Shown here in pieces: positions 23,826 through 34,000 of a DNA stretch of 64,000 nucleotides. Location of the stretch: assembly GCA_022695795.1 (NCBI GenBank), contig MU404176.1, forward strand, positions 1 through 64,000, read 5' to 3'. The DNA is from Biscogniauxia marginata. Its lineage: Eukaryota > Ascomycota > Sordariomycetes > Xylariales > Xylariaceae. The notes under the pieces were generated by a model that had not been told where the DNA came from, searched no databases, and was given only the letters and a program-made list of their open reading frames with translations. A program made the position numbers and the translations under genes. The first letter of the stretch is position 1; every line of letters starts with the position of its first letter.

Positions 23826-25189
23826 ATGAGAAGATGGATGCCACTTAGTCTCTCAATATCCGCCCGCTCTCGTCAACCAAGAGCGAGGTTTCTAAGTACC
23901 GCCACCCGTGAGGTAGAACGAGTTAAAATCCGAAGCGGCTCGTCGGGCAGCATCAATATCGAGTAAGTCAACAATTAGCCAGGCTTCGAATGCGCCTCTC
24001 ACTAATCCAGTTCAGTCTGTACAACATCGCCAATTTACCCTCATCAGACGCATTGCTGCTCTACCTGCCACCATATTCCGTCACCTCCCCACGTGACGCT
24101 TTCCACCCACCTTCCTTCTGTCTGAGATATCCAACCGCTGTCATAAACTATCGCTGGTCCGGCTTCTCTCCTTTCCGCGTTCCCAATACCTCTTCCTTCG
24201 GCTCCCCTGGCAAGGATGGAAAGCATAGGAAGAAGTACCTGGGTTGGCCAACTCCCATCCACGATGTCCTTAATGCATATACCTGGATCCTTGAGAACTT
24301 CCGACCCCCTGATCATGCACGCAAAGCTATTTACGTGTACGGTTCATATCTCGGTGCGTCGTTGGCGAGCTCGCTAGCCCTCACTGAGTCTTACCTTCAC
24401 CGGCCTATGACCATCCGAGGGTGCATCGCCTACAATGGCATATATGAATGGACGAGGTGCTGTCCTGACCACCCGATCCATAAAATAAAAAGGAGAATCA
24501 AGACTGAGCATGGATATCGATCAGTGGTCAAATTTCGACCAATGACACCGTCATGGGATGCCGACTTCCACACCATAGAGCAAAATATTGAACAACTATT
24601 TGGGGACCCTCAACACCTTTTTGACCCATTCGCTAGTCCTTGTCTATTCTTTTACACTCCAGGTCTACTTGCCCCTCCATCCTTCAATGTATCAGCTACC
24701 TCGATACCCAGCCTTAGAAAAACATATCCCGACCTCAAAGACGAAACTCTCATATCCATAGGAGCCATGCTGAATAATTCTAAGTCGAGCAAATTGGTTT
24801 ACCCGCCCCCCGATGAACTACGAGGGACACCGGAAATGCTACTGCTATATACAAAGACACCCAATACTCAAAAATTGCGCGTGAAGAGACACCGGAGGCC
24901 AAGTCCGGGAAGGAACTTTAAAGACCAAGCCGAAAGATTCTCAGCGGCGATACGTGATCAGATCAAATTCGAAGATTCGGGAGGGCCGGAAGACTGGGAA
25001 GATTGGGAAGAACCAGAAAAACAGAGAGAAGAGAAAGAAAGGGAAGAAGAAGCCATGCGATTGAGAGAGCAGTTATCACAGGTGCACCGTGTCGGCATTA
25101 ACCCCGAGATGGGAGAGTTAAGCGGTGAAGGGGATGAATTAGCTGCTACATGGCTAGAAGAAAGCATTGACAAGCTAACCTGGAGCTAG
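23826..25189 (+). CDS. Alpha/beta-hydrolase-like protein, probably mitochondrial, nucleophile replaced
   Basis: Predicted 436 residues in two exons, 23826-23962 and 24016-25189. The splice joins INI to DLYNIANLPSSDALLLYLPP, which reads as the first strand of an alpha/beta-hydrolase fold. The first about 38 residues are Arg/Ser-rich, almost free of acidic residues and include RARFLSTATREV, like a mitochondrial presequence. The core has AVINYRWSGF, a helix (DVLNAYTWILENF) and the elbow VYGSYLGASLA at about 153-163. In related esterases the elbow is G-x-S-x-G; here the nucleophile position is Tyr157, although Ser156 precedes it. The C-terminal 80 residues are highly charged (E/R/K) and likely helical. 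The fold assignment is moderately firm; catalytic activity is doubtful. The start is the first ATG that yields the presequence-like N terminus. Confidence 0.7.
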
Positions 25190-25378
25190 ACAATATAGAA
25201 GTAGAAGGATTATGAAAAAAAAAGGAATAACCTGTAATATATGAGTACTACGTAGTCTGCTAACCAACTTAGAAACTAGCCACGGGTGATCAATATTTCC
25301 ACTCAAGACCCTCAACTAGCTAGCTCATTCAGTCTAGGCGATTGGGTTAATACGATGAACCGATGTACATTGAAGATA

Positions 25379-25398
25379 ATATATATATATATATATAT
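25379..25398. repeat. (AT)n microsatellite
   Basis: About ten AT units read directly, downstream of the hydrolase-like gene. Confidence 0.9.
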
Positions 25399-25507
25399 TC
25401 GCGAAACTCCTTTTAAAAAGGGGTGCTCTCATATCGCTACCTGATAGGGAGGGGGGGAATTATGGTCAATGTAAGTAATCGGTTTCGGTAAAAAGAAAAT
25501 AATCACC

Positions 25508-25514
25508 AAAAAAA
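25508..25514 (-). terminator. Pol III T-run terminator of tRNA-Pro
   Basis: Seven consecutive T residues on the minus strand begin one base past the discriminator, as expected for Pol III termination. Confidence 0.85.
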
Positions 25515-25515
25515 G

Positions 25516-25601
25516 GGGCTTCGCCGGGATTCGAACCCGGGGCCTCTCGCATTCTGGTGTAGCAACCCAAAGCGAGAATCATACCACTAGACCACGAAGC
25601 C
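25516..25601 (-). tRNA. tRNA-Pro(UGG) with 14-nt intron
   Basis: Minus-strand reading starts GGCTTCG and ends CGAAGCC plus discriminator C, a perfect 7-bp acceptor stem. The D-arm contains TGGTCTAGTGGTATGA and the T-arm GGTTCGAATCC. The anticodon stem CTCGC/GCGAG encloses TT-TGG-G, then a 14-nt insertion TTGCTACACCAGAA, then T. The intron therefore lies between positions 37 and 38, the canonical nuclear site. Removing it gives a 72-nt tRNA with anticodon UGG. Seven Ts follow on the minus strand as a Pol III terminator. Confidence 0.95.
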
Positions 25602-27680
25602 TGAATTTTGTGGTTTATTGATCGGAGAAACTGAACAGAAATCTCCGACTGGGGTGAAAATATGGTGACTTATCACATCATATATCCTCAGCGGGAGTTG
25701 ATGCCCCACTTTGCCGGATTCTGCAGCACCACTTGGATACCAGGTACCTACCTACTCTTTCTTCGCTGATGTTGGTCGTTAAGAGGTACATAGGTATTGA
25801 GAGGTCATCTATCGAACGTTTGGGTTTCGCAATGTTTTGTTGTCTGTTTGCTATGGTCTCTCTTTGCTAGCCACATGATGTACTTGTTTGGCCGTGGTGT
25901 TTCAGGGGAATGATGTTCCAAGTTTGGTCTTGTCCACTCTTGGATGTCATGCCGTGTGGCATGCTGTGTCATGTTCTTGATCTGGGGGAGGGGGGTTGTG
26001 GAGGGCGTTCAATATCGAAAAGTCGGGTTTCTCGATATAACATATAGCATACGTATTATAGTTCGGTTTGCCTCCCTACGATAGGATGCTGGTAATAGAA
26101 CTAAATGGTTGGTTTCCGTCTGTCCTTTGGGTAGGCACTTACTGGCTGGATGATTGGCAATGCCTGTTCCGTTTTCATTAGTATGGAACACCGGAGAAAA
26201 GTTAGGTAACATTACACAGCTTGACACACAGCTTGACCCTGCATGCTTACACAGAATTCGATATCGTTAAAGGGGGTAAGGGGGTATGGGAGTATCGACT
26301 AGTTGGTCAATGTCAATATATAAAAGGGTCAACTGTCCAGAAATGGAATCTTCGTCAGCTACTTCGGTTTTCTGTGTAGATTTCTCTATTGGTTTCCTAT
26401 TAGAAGTGTTGACAATTAGTATGTGCATACACAGGTAACCAATACCTGCTGGCTCGCGCGGGATGAGACTGTACTGATACCTATACTCTACTATGTGCCA
26501 TACTGTTTCGCCGTCGGTTTCTGAATATTAAGAGGCATAATCAATAGAAGTACACAATTAAATGACGCCGACGACAAGAGTGTAGGAGTGGAAATAATGG
26601 TGGAGGCGGCGAGAAGTGGGTAGCAGCTTTCAGAGGAACGGTACCAAGTGAAAAATGGTGTGCGCGTATTGTGTGCGCGTTTGTCTTGTTTGGACGGTAC
26701 TCCCTTTTCATGTTGGTGGCAGGTGACCGTTGGCCATGACAACGAGATAGCATTCAGTTCACATTTTTCTGTCTAGAGCTACCTAAGGTACCCAGGTACT
26801 TCGATTCACTGACATAGATGCTATTTATAAGAAAAGAAAAGAAAATACTTGCTATCTGTATTATATGTTCAATGACTTGGCTTATTTATTAATAATTCTC
26901 GAGCTTCTACATTGAGGTAGTCAAGCCAAAATTCTGGTGCCCTCTACATTACTTTCAAAAAAGACTGTAAATTCTTCAGAGCACTTCTTATGGCTGAAGA
27001 TATTATATAACCTGGGGAGAAGACCGTGAACTTGGTGTGGGTATGATGGTCGTCGTAGGGTGACGACACACACTGATACCCTCAGCGACCAAGTCCTGTA
27101 GCGATGCGGACTCGTTTAAAGGCGTAGGTCAAGTGCATATATAAACTGGTGATAAGATAGCGAGCCATTCATCTATTAGGACGGCATATGTTGATACATA
27201 GCTTGCTTGTATAGACGAGATGAAAAATCAACCTCGATGGGTTCTCATCAGGATGCCCTGGTAGATCATTTGGTCTGCTAACGGGTGAAAGTCGCAGGAT
27301 CAAATTAAAAAGAAAGCTCAGGTGTTTACCTCTAAACCGCGTACTGAGGTCAATATATCTCTTTAGCCTAACATGAAGCGGTATAGACTAGAGCCTTAAC
27401 TACTAGGGAGACCGTTGATGTTATTCTATATCAGACAACCCTATTTCTATTCTCTGGGTAGGCCCGTTCTATTTTATTTTTCTTCGCCCTCCATCTATCT
27501 AGTCCTTTTTTTCTAGGTTGCTAGAGTCTAATAATTGTATGTGTACTTAACCCGACCAAAGATAGACTTAAACCCCACTCTCCCTCCTTTCGCCTACCTA
27601 CCGTACAATAAGTGCATGCGAATGATTTACGTCGGGGTATCGTCTTGCTCCTATACCCCTAACGCACCATTGACACCATA
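25602..27680. other. Intergenic region, about 2 kb, no gene seen
   Basis: Short ORFs only. Contains CAGGTACCTACCTA-type motifs at 25,741 and 26,779. Composition is mixed and no recognisable protein or RNA signature was found. Confidence 0.55.
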
Positions 27681-28567
27681 CTACGCAGTTTTCCCAGCGC
27701 GCCTTTCTGTTTCCTCCTTAGCTATGGCCGCCTTGAAAGCCTCTCGTATTTCTGCCGTCTCGCTTTGCGTAGGGGGAATTTCCCGCCCTTGTCTCTCGCG
27801 GCGACTCGATTCTGTCTCCTTCAGCGTTGCGTTGGGGTCTTGCCCCGACTTGTCCTCGAATTCATAGGACCGAAGCTCGACGTTGGCCCAGCCTGTTCCT
27901 GTTAAAAGAGAATGTCAATAGTTAGGTTAAAATAGAAGGCTTTCACGACTAGAATAAGCAACATGGTCTCGCTAAACCATTGCATGGTGATGGCTAGAGG
28001 TAAGAACGAGGGTCACCGACCGCGTTCTAGTTTGATGCCATCCCAATCCTCCGTTAGGAAGTGCAAGATGCCACCGTGGGTGACTAGAACCACCTGTGCA
28101 TCTTCGTCGGCCTCCTGGACCAATTCTCTCAGCCACACTCTGGCTCTCCGCGCTCTGGCCTCGAGGTTGTCCAGGCTCGGGTAGTACTGGCTGCCAATGG
28201 TCTTGTCATTCCATCCGTCCTGGACGAGGTGGAGATCCACACGGTCCCCGAACTCTGCCTTCAGCTTCTCTAGATCCGTGCCGATATCGCAGGGCAATAC
28301 AGAGATCTCTTGTGCGTCAGGAAGCGCAACGATCTTCTTGCCAGCCTGGACGGCCGGGGCGAACGAACGCAAGCAGGTGAACAATGTGCGCCGTAAAGGG
28401 GATGCCACCAGGTGGGTGATCTGGTCGTGAGAAGGAAACCGCTTGCAGAGTCCGTCACATTGCTTCTCGCCCTCCGGAGTTAAGTTTGGATCCGGAAGCT
28501 GCTGGTTTTCCTGGGAGAGATTGTGATACCCCTGAGCGTGGCGGACGAGGTGAATGGTTGGGGCCAT
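27681..28567 (-). CDS. Histidine phosphatase (phosphoglycerate-mutase-like) family protein
   Basis: Predicted 254 residues in two exons on the minus strand, 28567-28021 and 27898-27681. The splice G|GTCGGT to CAG|GA gives LERGTGWANVELRSYEF, a natural continuation. The protein starts MAPTIHLVRHAQGYHN: the RHA triad with His10 is the phospho-acceptor of the histidine phosphatase superfamily. SPLRRTLFT supplies the conserved Arg region, and LVTHGGILHF (His164) is the second catalytic His. The substrate is unknown; fungal members act on sugar phosphates or other phospho-metabolites. The C-terminal 60 residues are charged and probably helical. Probably cytosolic, since no signal or membrane segment is visible. 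Confidence 0.88.
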
Positions 28568-30268
28568 ATTGATGACCGATGATGAGAGTGGGTTGTACCG
28601 AATTAATGAACTAAGGTGCTTTCGGGAGTGAAGGCAATTGGGTTAGTGCAGAGGGCCAGCGAAGAAAAGGATTCTTCAGGGACAGACGGCAATTCCGATG
28701 TTTGTTATTAATAGGACGAGGTCCCCGAGTGATATCATCAAATACCAAACTTTGAATCTTTCATGGCCGTCAAGGGGTTTCGAAGATGTATGCAGTAACT
28801 AGCGGGACCGGCTTTGTGCTGTCGGTTTTATCGCCCTAAGTGAATAGAGAACAGACGACGGAAATTGCAGCTCAGATAATCAAATTTATAGAAACCGAAG
28901 CGCTCCTGTCAAGAGAAGTGGGAAAAACTTTATTCACATCTTCTTCTCTTCTGCATCGTGGCTTCCGGACGCCTGTCGCCCGGGACTAGGTAGTCTTGTC
29001 CTATGACTCTTCAAGTTCATAGCCCGATCTCGCTATGGGGAGGAGATGTGTATCGAGGTTATAAAAAAACCTTAGCTTGAATGTAGTCTACAGGGTTGTA
29101 CATGAGAATATGTATATCTAGTGCTTATTGAACTGAACTAAACGAACTTGTCATGAAAACAAAATAGAAAACCACTTTCACTACCTAAGGTATGCCCTAT
29201 AATGTTGGTTTACATAAATGCTGAGTGCAAACTGATTATGCTCCCGTCTCTTACATTGATTGGCCCTTATTACCGTCACCCGCCGTCTGTGTACAATGCG
29301 GAAATTTTGACTAATAAATTGACCCGACAACACACGATGGAGAAAGCCCACCAGTCAGAGCACTCCAGTCGATTTTTAGCGCACGTATTAGCCAATCCCG
29401 GGGTACCTCAGTTTGTCGGGCTGGGACAGTTCAGCCACCTGAATGTGTTAGCTGATCTATGTACGACTCTCTTACCACCATGCCTGCCTGCCATCATGGG
29501 TTTAGGAAACTTGGGGGTCGCTAAGTAAGAGAAGTCATGTATCAACTAATAGCAAGGCGTCTAGCCACCGGCCGTTGACGTTTGAACTCTCAAACCGGCT
29601 TATCTCGCATTACACCGCATACGTTAGATCGGCCTTCGCAGTTTCGCCAAGGTCGCTAGGGTAACTCGTTTATGAGAAACCGCGCAGTTCGTATGCAGCC
29701 CCATGACCTCGTTATGTATGAGTGAGTACTGCGCAGGTTGACGAATAAGTACGAAGTTGCATTAGATGCCGAGGATAAAGCACCGTCGATAAGCAGATGC
29801 AGATACCTACCTCTCTAGTACCTACATCTATCGTTGTGCTTGGTAGCTGGAAAAAAAAAGATATGAACAATGTTCTGCGATGTTCTTCTGCCAAGAGTTC
29901 AAGGCTGGTGGAAGACCCCTTTTCTGGGGACTTGTAAAAGCGATAGGGGGGCTAGGCCGGGAAAGAAGCCCCAAGAAGGGCCAATATTCTCAAAATAAAT
30001 TGATGAAAGCTGTTGGAAATTGAACCCTGGTTGATGGGCCCGAGCGTCTTGCAGTGGACGGGCGCTAATGTTGCTTTCCTGGAGATATCATTTCCCCAAT
30101 TTTCATCTCCCTCCAGCATTGAACACCAAGCTCCCCTCTCGACAAAACTCTTGACAAAACACTTGTTCTTGTCGCCGCTTCCTTTCTTGAACATCACTTC
30201 TTCCACTCCCTTTAGCATTTCTTCCCAGTCACGAAGCTTTCCCAAGCTCGATTCTCAATATCGCCACC
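28568..30268. other. Divergent intergenic region, about 1.7 kb
   Basis: Between the divergent histidine phosphatase (-) and the small Lys/Ala-rich gene (+). A 108-codon ATG frame at 29,202-29,528 (+) has no family resemblance and I do not call it. The last 250 bp before the right-hand gene are rich in CT, typical of fungal leader sequence, ending in the good start context TCGCCACCATG. Confidence 0.55.
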
Positions 30269-31116
30269 ATGCCTGTCCGTACGTGTAACTCTTCCTACAT
30301 CCCCCCTGGTGTACCAACCCATTTCTCTTAAACCAGCTGCCAGCCTTGCAACTGTGGTTACAGTCGTCGTCTTGACCGTCTAGCTGTGTCCTACCCCTCA
30401 GCTTCGTGATGGCCTCGGCAGACATGGGACAATCTACCTTATTGCCACTATTTCATCTATTATTCCTCGTAGGGGCTGCACGCTAACGCGCTTACTTAAT
30501 TGCAGCTCTGAACGCGCTTGACAACCTGAAAGGCAAGCTGAAGGCCATCTTCGGCAAGAAGAAGAAGGACAAGGCAGAGAAGAAGGAAAAGAAGGACAAG
30601 AAAGACAAGAAGGGCGATAAGGAGCCTGCCGACGCGAAGCCCGAGGAGACAACACCCCCCGCCGCTGCTGACGCCTCTAAGTCCGACGCAGCTCCAGCCG
30701 GTAAGCCACGCCGTTCGGTTTCGAAGCACAACTCAATTAAGATTCGTGGCCTGAACAATGCTAACCCAAAAAAATAGCTGCCGCCGCTGCCGCCACTGAG
30801 GGCGCGGCTGCTGAGGCCCCTAAGGCCGAGGAACCTGCTAAGGCTGCTGACCCCGCTGGTAAGTCGATGTAGCCCCCTCTTTTCGTCTCAACGTGACCAA
30901 TGGCGATCCTTCGGGGAATTGTGGAAATCTCCTACCCGTCCGGGTCTCACTCGAGACATTGTTTCGCTTTGAGGCACTCGCTCATATTCCGTGATTCTAG
31001 CTCCCGCCGAGGCTGCCAAGGCTGAAGCGCCGGCTGAGGCTCCTGCCGCCCCGGCTGCCGAGACCAAGCCTGCCGAGGAGGCCAAGAAGGAGGAGGCGCC
31101 GACTGCTGCCGCATAA
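30269..31116 (+). CDS. Small Lys/Ala/Glu-rich low-complexity protein in four exons
   Basis: Predicted 133 residues: exons 30269-30278, 30506-30700, 30778-30858 and 31001-31116. The start MPVP lies in a near-ideal context (GCCACCATG). Residues about 5-20 form an amphipathic helix (LNALDNLKGKLKAIFG). A Lys-dense stretch (about 20-42) follows, then an Ala/Pro/Glu-rich tail ending EEAPTAAA. All introns are GT/AG, and every internal junction is phase 1, so exons 2 and 3 can each be skipped without a frame change. I do not recognise a family. Composition resembles structural or chromatin-associated low-complexity proteins, but no function can be assigned. GC-rich exons contrast with the AT-richer introns and flanks, supporting a real gene. 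Confidence 0.75.
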
Positions 31117-32150
31117 GCCCGGCCGGACGCGACAGACTTGCCCTGCCTTCGAGATCGATCGCCTTTCGGGATGGGACGAGATCGCAGTAGAATGGTACGA
31201 CGACTTGCGGATTGCTAAGAGATGCTCACTGGGGAGACTTTATTCGCCTTTGACAAGGCTTCTTTTGTCGTCCACTCATTTGTTTTCGGTATTGGCGCGA
31301 TGGATATTCCCATAGAGTTTGTAGTTTGAGAAGATACCCGTCTCAAGGAATTATTAGTTCAATTCCTAACCTAATTTGAGATTCTTATTAGTCCTTCCGC
31401 TGCCATTAATCCGTTCCTATCGATACCATCTGTGTGACAGGACTTGGTCTGAGCTCCCCACTAAGGGGCTTTCCCCCTTATGATACCCAAATGAGGGCAT
31501 GGATTAGGTAGTCGCGATGAGTGACATCTGATTCCATACGGCTCCTTTTTACTGGAGAAAGGGATAGAGGTTATGCTTTAAGTAAGATATCACTAGGTAT
31601 TTATCTAGTCCGGGGGCACAAACCCACGTGTCTACCTTACCAATCCCCCTTTTTTGAACAATGCCAATGAGTGGCAAAGGCCAATATAACGGTAGTGTTG
31701 GTGATTTAGGGCTAATATTACATGGGTACCATTTCCCCCTATGGAAATGCGATCGTGGGTTAGGACGTAGACTCGAGTCACTATCTCTAGTTTTCTTGTA
31801 GCTTACTAACTAATCAAAGGTGAACAACGGAAACCTATCCAACAGTAGAGACAACTAAAGTATGTCTGTGTTCTTTTCGAAGGCGTGAAATCTGTAGAAA
31901 ATCTAGTCTAGTTACCGGCTTGTATGACAAGTATAGGACTACTCAGGACCTAGTAAAAGTGAGGCACCTAAAATGTATTGGAATTCTGTGACTACACAAG
32001 ACCCCATACAAAACTATAATCTCCTGCTGGAGGCTGCCTGTTTAGGTTTTAAAGTATATAGATGTAGCAATGTCCTGTTCCAACCGAATGGCGAGGGATC
32101 ATTTGGAAGTGGTTGTATAGTATTCCGTATCTGTTTGTTTCTATTATCTA
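31117..32150. other. Convergent intergenic region
   Basis: About 1 kb between the 3' ends of the small Lys/Ala-rich gene and the PTPA gene. It must carry both terminators. No ORF of interest and no strong repeat. Confidence 0.6.
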
Positions 32151-33607
32151 TCACCCACTTGGTCTGTCGCTTGACGTTGCCCAAGGTGCCTTGGTGACTG
32201 ATGCCGGGCTCGAACTAGGCTGAGGCTGAGATGCTCTAGGAACGGGGTGGCCTGGACCCCACGGCGCTCGAGAATTTGGTATTCTGGAGCTAGGAGGAGG
32301 CATGCTTGTTGTTTTTGTCCAAGGGGTAGCGGTCCCCGTATCTGAAGTAGGGGGCGGCGGCATGGATGCCGCAGCAATGGGTTGGTTTGCCATGTGCACG
32401 GATTGCTGAGGAGTGGTAGCGCTGGGATCTTGTTCCCAGGAGAACAGCGAGCCAAAGGGGAAGTGCTGCACGACGGGGAACTTGGAAAGAACCTCGGCGT
32501 TGAACATCTTGACCATGCCCTACTCAATCATTAGCGCGGGCCAAAAGCGTATCCAATATCGACAATTCACAATACCTTATTAATTTTACCCCAACCGTCT
32601 TTTATGCCAGAAATATCAAACAATACAGGACTATGCTCCCAGAAAGGTCCCTTTTTGACGTCATTGATGAAGCCAATGGCAGAGAAGTACATGTTCCTTT
32701 GCCTCTCCTGGTCAACATATTCTGGCTTCACAATCTGTGCCGGCTTGGTAGCGCGAAATAGTGACCCTTCGATAGGCGTTGGTTCTGTGTCTTTTATGGC
32801 GCGGCTCAGCTGAGCGGAACCGAAAACATACGGGAGGAACGAATGATCATCTAGACCCCAGACGCCGTGAGACCCGGCAGGTTCTAGGGTATATGTTAGA
32901 ATCAAGCGTCGTACCACCCGAAGATATGGTTCGAAGACTCCGAGTACAATATTTCGTTCTATATCCCCGTTCGAATTTCCATCCTTAAAGGCGCCCAGTT
33001 TCCAGAGACAACCGAGAAAAGCTATAAAACTCAACTCATGGCCGGTGCCATAGTCTAGTCGTTGTGCACTTCCAAAACCGCCCAGCAGGTAAGCAGTAAG
33101 CTCATCCGCAGCTGTCACAACATCGCCATTGCTCCCAGAACCAAATTTCAACACTGAGTTAGGCAAGTGTTCCTTGAGGAGGTCTGAGACCCTCTCCTCC
33201 AAAAGCCTGTACCACTGGCGAAAACTAACATTTCCGAAGCGTCTCGGGCCCGGGTCTGGCGGAGCCTCATCGATAAACGAGTCAATTTTGGAAAGCATCT
33301 CCTGGAGCTTCCGCACCGATTCGGCGGGCTGTGTCTCGTACTCGGAGCCGATAAGAAAGGTCTGGGTCTTATCTTTGCCATCTTCTCCTATTGACTTTCG
33401 TGGACACATGGCCCGATTGAGCTGCAGGACGAAAACACCGATATCACGGTAGGCTTTGGAAGTGAGGAACCTTGAGACGTCCGGCCCATCGTTGATCTGT
33501 TTAGTCGGCCTTATGAAAGTATGGGGAGTCGAAGGATCCAAGGTCTCCAGAACAGGAAAAGTGCCTTCGGTCTGCTTTTGGTTTTCTGGATGTTGTAATG
33601 CATCCAT
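32151..33607 (-). CDS. RRD1: PP2A phosphatase activator (PTPA / RRD family peptidyl-prolyl isomerase)
   Basis: Predicted 466 residues in two exons on the minus strand, 33607-32576 and 32519-32151. The start is the first ATG of the frame ([10 protein letters not shown]). The splice AAG|GTATTG to TAG|GGC gives [35 protein letters not shown], the family's usual C-terminal core. Conserved PTPA signatures include [11 protein letters not shown] (about 184-194) and [20 protein letters not shown] (248-267). PTPA proteins bind PP2A-like catalytic subunits and help them reach the active metal-bound form; they also have prolyl isomerase activity in vitro. The last about 100 residues are a Pro/Ser-rich tail, as in filamentous-fungal Rrd1. 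Whether it is RRD1 or RRD2 is less sure; the long tail favours RRD1. Confidence 0.9.
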
Positions 33608-34000
33608 TTTGAGCACCTAGTAGCACTTACTAGCTAGACTCTTCGGAAATTCGCCTGCGTGTGAGCGGCTAGGTTCTTGTGTTAGCTTGTCTCGGGGATA
33701 TCCTAAACCCCAGAAAACTCGCATAGAAGAAAATAAAAAAGATGTCGACGTTGTTGTATCTGGGAGAATATTCCAGACAGAGGACCTATGCAGGAATACT
33801 TAGGCGGTTTCACTTGGGCAGTTGCGTCTTGCAACTAGACCCCACACCCCACCATTAATGACATAATCGGGGTACAAGGTACGGAAGTACGGAATACCTA
33901 GGTACCCATTTATATTATGTACGTCCCTTTTTCTGGGGACTCCCAGCTTGGCACTTGAACTAACCTCACCTGTCACTCCTACAGCTCATTAACACTTTTG
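33608..34000. other. Short bidirectional promoter region
   Basis: Only about 390 bp separate the divergent PTPA (-) and 838-residue protein (+) starts, so they may share control elements. It contains a TACCTAGGTACC motif at about 33,896-33,907. Confidence 0.65.

Larger units (their letters stand above)
25190..25515. other. Spacer between hydrolase-like gene and tRNA
   Basis: Contains an AT microsatellite (25,379-25,398) and a short hairpin-like CTTTTAAAAAG around 25,410. No ORF. Confidence 0.6.

Noticed and set aside
29202..29528. 108-codon ATG frame in the intergenic region
   Set aside because: No motif, no consistent codon bias and no splice continuation; chance ORF is likelier.
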